Below, in pieces: positions 24,004 to 26,667 of a stretch of 26,667 nucleotides of DNA. The translations under genes were made by a program, and so were the position numbers. Each line of letters opens with the position of its first letter. The stretch's first letter is position 1. The DNA is taken from the NCBI GenBank assembly GCA_023427705.1, contig JAEZAL010000217.1:1-26667 (forward strand), read 5' to 3'. Source of the stretch: Bacillota bacterium. Lineage in GTDB: Bacteria > Bacillota > Clostridia > Clostridiales > Clostridiaceae. Below the pieces are notes generated by a model. The model saw nothing but the letters and a program-made list of their open reading frames with translations, searched no databases and was not told the DNA's origin.

Positions 24004-24090
24004 GGTTATTGACCATATAACCTCTCATAAATTCTCAATACCCTTTTATACCATAGTTGAAAGATGGAAACCCACCATCTTTCTTTTTTT
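24004..24090 (+). ncRNA. Predicted 87-nt small RNA between sipL and veg
   Basis: From a start at about 24004 the RNA would open with a hairpin GGTTAT-N7-ATAACC (24004-24022). A mainly single-stranded middle follows, with TCTCATAAATTCTC and ATACCC motifs. It ends in an intrinsic terminator: exact 9-bp stem GAAAGATGG/CCATCTTTC (24059-24067, 24075-24083), loop AAACCCA, then seven T. The pyrimidine-rich middle and C-rich loop could pair with Shine-Dalgarno sequences, as Firmicute small RNAs of the RsaE/RoxS kind do. It runs opposite to both flanking genes. A longer ORF passes through it but lacks an RBS and would read through the terminator. Confidence 0.7.
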
Positions 24091-24106
24091 ATATAAAATT
24101 AAAGAC

Positions 24107-24136
24107 AAAAAAATAGAGCCCTTTATGTTGAGCTCT
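24107..24136 (-). terminator. Terminator after veg
   Basis: On the minus strand, AGAGCTC (24130-24136) pairs with GGGCTCT (24115-24121) with one G-U, followed by ATTTTTTTG. It lies 6 bp after the veg stop and would also separate veg from the oppositely oriented small RNA. Confidence 0.8.
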
Positions 24137-24141
24137 ACTTT

Positions 24142-24378
24142 CTATAAAGCAAAATATAATTGTACTGTCTTGGTTAATACATCCGAATAGCTGTATGTTA
24201 CTGTTCTAGGTATATCATTTTCTAATCTAACTACAAAAATGCTTGGATGTGCACTCTCTATTACGCCGTTGTTTACTAGGATCTTTTTTCTTCCACCGTT
24301 TGCCTTTAAAGTTACTTTTTCTCCTATATGATTTTCTATATTTCTCTTTATAGCCGCGATAGTCTTTACATTTTCCAC
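24142..24378 (-). CDS. veg: Veg family protein
   Basis: This 78-residue Veg protein is abundant in vegetative Bacillus cells and has been linked to biofilm formation and spore outgrowth there. Family features seen are TIAAIKRNIENHIGEKVTLKANGGRKK split across the N-terminal half (about residues 5-31) and an SYSDVLTKTVQL C-terminus. The start was moved to GTG 24378, with GAAGGTG 5 nt upstream. A longer frame would start inside the promoter. It lies directly behind two consensus sigma-A promoters and has its own terminator, so it is a short, highly transcribed monocistronic unit. Confidence 0.93.
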   Translation of the reverse strand: MENVKTIAAIKRNIENHIGEKVTLKANGGRKKILVNNGVIESAHPSIFVVRLENDIPRTVTYSYSDVLTKTVQLYFAL

Positions 24379-24402
24379 ATAAACACCTTCTTTCTTGATT
24401 AT

Positions 24403-24431
24403 ATTATACACCCAAACCCACATATTGTCAA
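24403..24431 (-). promoter_or_regulatory. veg: veg promoter P1 (perfect sigma-A consensus)
   Basis: On the minus strand TTGACA (24426-24431), 17 bp, then TATAAT (24403-24408). The start would be near 24396, giving a leader of only about 18 nt that contains the RBS. Strong veg promoters are well known in Bacillus. Confidence 0.9.
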
Positions 24432-24443
24432 ATAAAAATTATA

Positions 24444-24472
24444 ATTTTACCACCTTATAAAACAATTGTCAA
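24444..24472 (-). promoter_or_regulatory. veg: veg promoter P2
   Basis: On the minus strand TTGACA (24467-24472), 17 bp, then TAAAAT (24444-24449). It lies 41 bp upstream of P1 in tandem. Confidence 0.8.
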
Positions 24473-24560
24473 TGTAAACTTTTACCTTTTTAATAATATT
24501 TTTATGCATTTATTATTATCCCTAATTTCTCTTTTTTTATTCATATTATATGAATTCTCT

Positions 24561-25451
24561 TTAAATATATGGAGATCTAGGATATCCTTCTCTATACTTT
24601 CCTCTTGTTTGCAAACCTCCAATCCCCTTAATTCCAGTTATAGTATTATCTATAACATCTGTAATTGAAACTACTTTATCTATTCTTGTATAAGCTATTT
24701 TTTCACATACTAAAACCGGATCTAAACAATGTATTAGAACTCTATTAGGAGAACTCGCAAAATTTGCACCTGCATCTAGCATACATTCATAACAACTCTG
24801 GCAAGCCCCTGCAAAGATAACTAATTCATCATAGCTGGAATTATAATTTCTTAAAGCTTTTACAGCATCTATATAGTATTTAGAATTTCTATAATTATCT
24901 AAATTCAAATAGTCATCAGGAGTTCTAAGGACACTATCATGTCCTGTTAAAACTACTATATCAGGCTTAATTTCTTTAACCAAGTCTACTATGATTTCTG
25001 GTTGCTTCTTCTCTGTAACAGCTCTTCCTACTGCATCTAAAGATAATTGCTTATATACCTTAAGACATGTTTCAAGATATTCACTATCTCCATCTATATG
25101 AAGTATTTTCCCCGGTCTTCCAAATATCAGTTCTTTATTTTGTTGATTCTTCGAAGTTTTACTTCCTCTATAGAGATTATTTAAAACTTTTGTCGCTTCC
25201 TCATCTCCCCTCATAGACACAGCTTTCTTTATAGCCTCTTCTACTCTTCTATTTAATATTTTTTCCTTTGTTCCTGCATATTCATCATCAGCTTTTTCTA
25301 AGTCATCCTCTCTAGAATCTGCTATTATCCTTATACTTATTCCTTTTAAAATATATATTTCATTACCCTTATCATCCTCTTTAATGTCTATAATTTTAAA
25401 TGTTATATCTTTGTCATATGACTTTCTAACTACTAAATCTCCTACTTTCAT
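24561..25451 (-). CDS. yabG: Sporulation-specific protease YabG
   Basis: This 296-residue YabG-family cysteine protease processes coat proteins, and in C. difficile the germination factors CspBA and preproSleC. The catalytic pair is visible as H171 in VLTGHDSV and C217 in FAGACQS. The N-terminal region (MKVGDLVVRKSYDKD) is the small beta domain typical of the family, followed by a charged linker (45-110) that includes a possible self-cleavage zone. The start has AGAGGT upstream. It sits between a CotS-like gene and veg. A sigma-K-like promoter precedes it, matching its late mother-cell role in B. subtilis. No intrinsic terminator is visible before veg, so some read-through is possible. Confidence 0.95.
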   Translation of the reverse strand: MKVGDLVVRKSYDKDITFKIIDIKEDDKGNEIYILKGISIRIIADSREDDLEKADDEYAGTKEKILNRRVEEAIKKAVSMRGDEEATKVLNNLYRGSKTSKNQQNKELIFGRPGKILHIDGDSEYLETCLKVYKQLSLDAVGRAVTEKKQPEIIVDLVKEIKPDIVVLTGHDSVLRTPDDYLNLDNYRNSKYYIDAVKALRNYNSSYDELVIFAGACQSCYECMLDAGANFASSPNRVLIHCLDPVLVCEKIAYTRIDKVVSITDVIDNTITGIKGIGGLQTRGKYREGYPRSPYI

Positions 25452-25479
25452 TTCGTACCTCTTATTTATTACTTCATAT

Positions 25480-25507
25480 TATCTTATGTCGAATTATCTG
25501 CATTTGT
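25480..25507 (-). promoter_or_regulatory. yabG: Sigma-K-like promoter of yabG
   Basis: On the minus strand, AC (25506-25507) and CATAAGATA (25480-25488) are 17 bp apart, matching the mother-cell sigma-K pattern AC-N16-17-CATANNNTA. A TGTCGAA sequence on the plus strand (25487-25493) overlaps the -10 box, so it may not be an independent Spo0A site. Confidence 0.55.
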
Positions 25508-25511
25508 ACGT

Positions 25512-25535
25512 AAAAAAAGTGCCTAAGGCACTTTT
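25512..25535 (-). terminator. Terminator after the CotS-like gene
   Basis: Exact 9-bp arms AAAAGTGCC (25515-25523) and GGCACTTTT (25527-25535) with a 3-nt loop, continuing into TTT on the minus strand. It abuts the stop codon at 25536. Confidence 0.9.
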
Positions 25536-26537
25536 CTAATTTAAGTTATATTTGTTTTTAAATTCGTCTAAGAACTTAAACATAGATTCTTGCTCATTAA
25601 TTATTGATTCTAACTTACTACCAAAGGTATTTTGTCCCCAATTAACTTCATTGTAATAATATCTATTAGCTAGTCTCCAATATCTTTGAGGGAACTGTAA
25701 GTAAGCATATAAAACCTTATACTCTATTTCTAATAAAGGAGAAACTTTATTATATGATTCTATAATTGCATTAGCAAAATTAATATCCCAGTCAACTCTT
25801 TTTAATACCTTAATCATAAAGTTCGATATATCAAAAGTTCGAATTTCTCTTTTGCAATAGTCGAAGTCTATTACATTACATTTATTATCTTCATCTAATA
25901 TTATATTGTGATAAGTAAAATCATGATGGCAAAAACTTTTCTCATTTTCAGCTATTTCGCATAGCTTCATATACTCTGATTCTTCTAAGGTTTTTAATGC
26001 CTTTCTGCCAACTTCTTTGTAAAACTCCATTGATTTTATATATAATAAATCAAAATCATTTTTATTATTTTTCTTTCTTACCATATCTCTCATCTTATCT
26101 AAAGATTTAATTCTTTTATTCATAAGATGAGTCCATCTTCCTAAATCACTCTTTAACTTTGAATTTTCAGGAGGATCATACCCCTTAGATGCCTCATGCA
26201 TCATAGCTAGAGTACTAGCTGCTAGTTTCACTTCTTCTATGTTATGAAAATCGCACTCTCTTCCTTCTATCCATTCAGATAAAGTATAAAGATCCTCATT
26301 TACTAGGGCATATGGCTCCCCATCTATGTTCAAATAATACTTATCAACGGTATTAAAACCATTTTTTATTAGATGCTCTTTAGCTCCATAAACAAATAAT
26401 AACTTTTGAGGCCCATAATTAATTTTCTTTAAACATTTTTCGCCCTTATTTGTCTTTAGATAATATACTCCTTTATTAGCCTTTAAAGCTTCAATCTTAA
26501 TATCAAACTGTCTTTCTATTTCAAATTCTCTCATCAT
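25536..26537 (-). CDS. cotS: CotS-family spore coat protein (kinase-like fold)
   Basis: The 333-residue protein belongs to the CotS/YtaA/YsxE family of spore coat proteins, which share the aminoglycoside phosphotransferase (APH) fold. Kinase-like motifs remain: HHDFTYHNI (near 206, catalytic-loop D208), IDFDYCKREIRTFDISNF (near 223, metal-binding Asp). This pattern is compatible with phosphotransfer activity, though coat members are mostly regarded as structural. The start was placed at ATG 26537 (GGGGGTG is 6 nt upstream); the GTG three codons earlier overlaps that site. A weak sigma-E/K-like box CATATAAAT (26556-26564, minus strand) lies just upstream. It is divergent from a probable glycosyltransferase gene, a pairing also seen for cotS-cotSA. 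Exact paralogue (CotS, CotI, YsxE) not resolved. Confidence 0.82.
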   Translation of the reverse strand: MMREFEIERQFDIKIEALKANKGVYYLKTNKGEKCLKKINYGPQKLLFVYGAKEHLIKNGFNTVDKYYLNIDGEPYALVNEDLYTLSEWIEGRECDFHNIEEVKLAASTLAMMHEASKGYDPPENSKLKSDLGRWTHLMNKRIKSLDKMRDMVRKKNNKNDFDLLYIKSMEFYKEVGRKALKTLEESEYMKLCEIAENEKSFCHHDFTYHNIILDEDNKCNVIDFDYCKREIRTFDISNFMIKVLKRVDWDINFANAIIESYNKVSPLLEIEYKVLYAYLQFPQRYWRLANRYYYNEVNWGQNTFGSKLESIINEQESMFKFLDEFKNKYNLN

Positions 26538-26582
26538 AATCCTCACCCCCTTTATATTTATATGACTATATTTATTCTTTTA

Positions 26583-26612
26583 TTAACATTTTATTCCTAA
26601 GTTTAATATAAT
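26583..26612 (+). promoter_or_regulatory. Candidate promoter for the plus-strand gene at 26643
   Basis: TTAACA (26583-26588), an 18-bp spacer and TATAAT (26607-26612) resemble a sigma-A promoter, with a start near 26619. The RBS AAAGGA follows 7 nt before the ATG. Confidence 0.55.
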
Positions 26613-26642
26613 AAATTAAAAACAATGAGAAAGGATTAAATC

Positions 26643-26667
26643 ATGAAGATAGGCATAGATGGTAGAG
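26643..26667 (+). CDS. Start of a gene cut by the window edge, possibly a glycosyltransferase
   Basis: Only eight codons are visible, MKIGIDGR. An AAAGGA lies 7 nt upstream and a plausible promoter precedes it. MKIGIDGR resembles the N-terminus of group 1 glycosyltransferases that clostridia often encode next to CotS-like proteins. The identification rests on a very short sequence and on context. Confidence 0.5.

Noticed and set aside
23966..24190. 74-codon plus-strand ORF between sipL and veg
   Set aside because: It begins before its own promoter's -10 box, has no RBS, passes through a strong terminator and then runs antisense to veg.
24546..24560. Palindrome TTCATATTATATGAA just after yabG as a terminator
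   Set aside because: On the yabG strand it is followed by an A-run, not a T-run, so the polarity is wrong.

Overview
The window looks like a chromosomal segment of an anaerobic, spore-forming Firmicute, most likely Clostridium sensu stricto. The DNA is very A+T-rich, ribosome binding sites are strong (GGAGG type), and start codons are often GTG or TTG. It carries clear sporulation genes (cotS-like, yabG, sipL, spoIIR). Every complete gene lies on the minus strand, so transcription runs from high to low coordinates. The only plus-strand gene is a fragment that begins at 26643. I saw no rRNA, tRNA, CRISPR array, insertion sequence or prophage.

Region A (26667 to about 16300) is a sporulation and envelope block. 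In transcription order it holds a CotS-family coat protein, the protease YabG, Veg behind two consensus sigma-A promoters, SipL (SPOCS plus LysM), cyanophycinase CphB overlapping cyanophycin synthetase CphA, the isoprenoid kinase IspE, SpoIIR with a sigma-F-like promoter, and a YwiB/DUF1934 protein. The order yabG-veg-sipL matches what I remember of Clostridioides difficile. The cyanophycin pair between sipL and ispE suggests that an Asp-Arg nitrogen store is made and used during sporulation.

Region B (about 16300 to 14040) holds a small clostridial protein of unknown function and CTP synthase (pyrG).

Region C (13937 to 22) is a nucleoside and nucleotide scavenging block. It encodes a YesM-type sensor kinase, a YesN-type response regulator, a membrane-anchored BMP-family binding protein without a lipobox, pyrimidine-nucleoside phosphorylase, a LacI-family regulator, the lipoprotein BmpA/NupN, an unannotated 28-codon membrane-protein ORF, the ABC transporter NupO-NupP-NupQ, a transaldolase, and a secreted CpdB-like nucleotidase. 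A plausible flow is: extracellular nucleotides are dephosphorylated by CpdB, nucleosides are captured by BmpA and imported by NupOPQ, cleaved by Pdp, and the pentose carbon enters the pentose phosphate route where transaldolase acts. The kinase, regulator and second BMP protein look like a three-component nucleoside sensor.

The most interesting unannotated signals are: (1) a plus-strand small RNA of about 87 nt between sipL and veg, with a consensus promoter and a clean terminator; (2) a perfect consensus plus-strand promoter firing head-on into the pyrG promoter and leader; (3) the 28-codon ORF that ends in a GTGA overlap with nupO; (4) the proposed three-component sensor; and (5) a possible premature stop at the end of cpdB. 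Starts were moved inward from the longest frame wherever the first codon overlapped the Shine-Dalgarno sequence (bmpA, lacI, pdp, ispE, cphA, cphB, veg, cotS).
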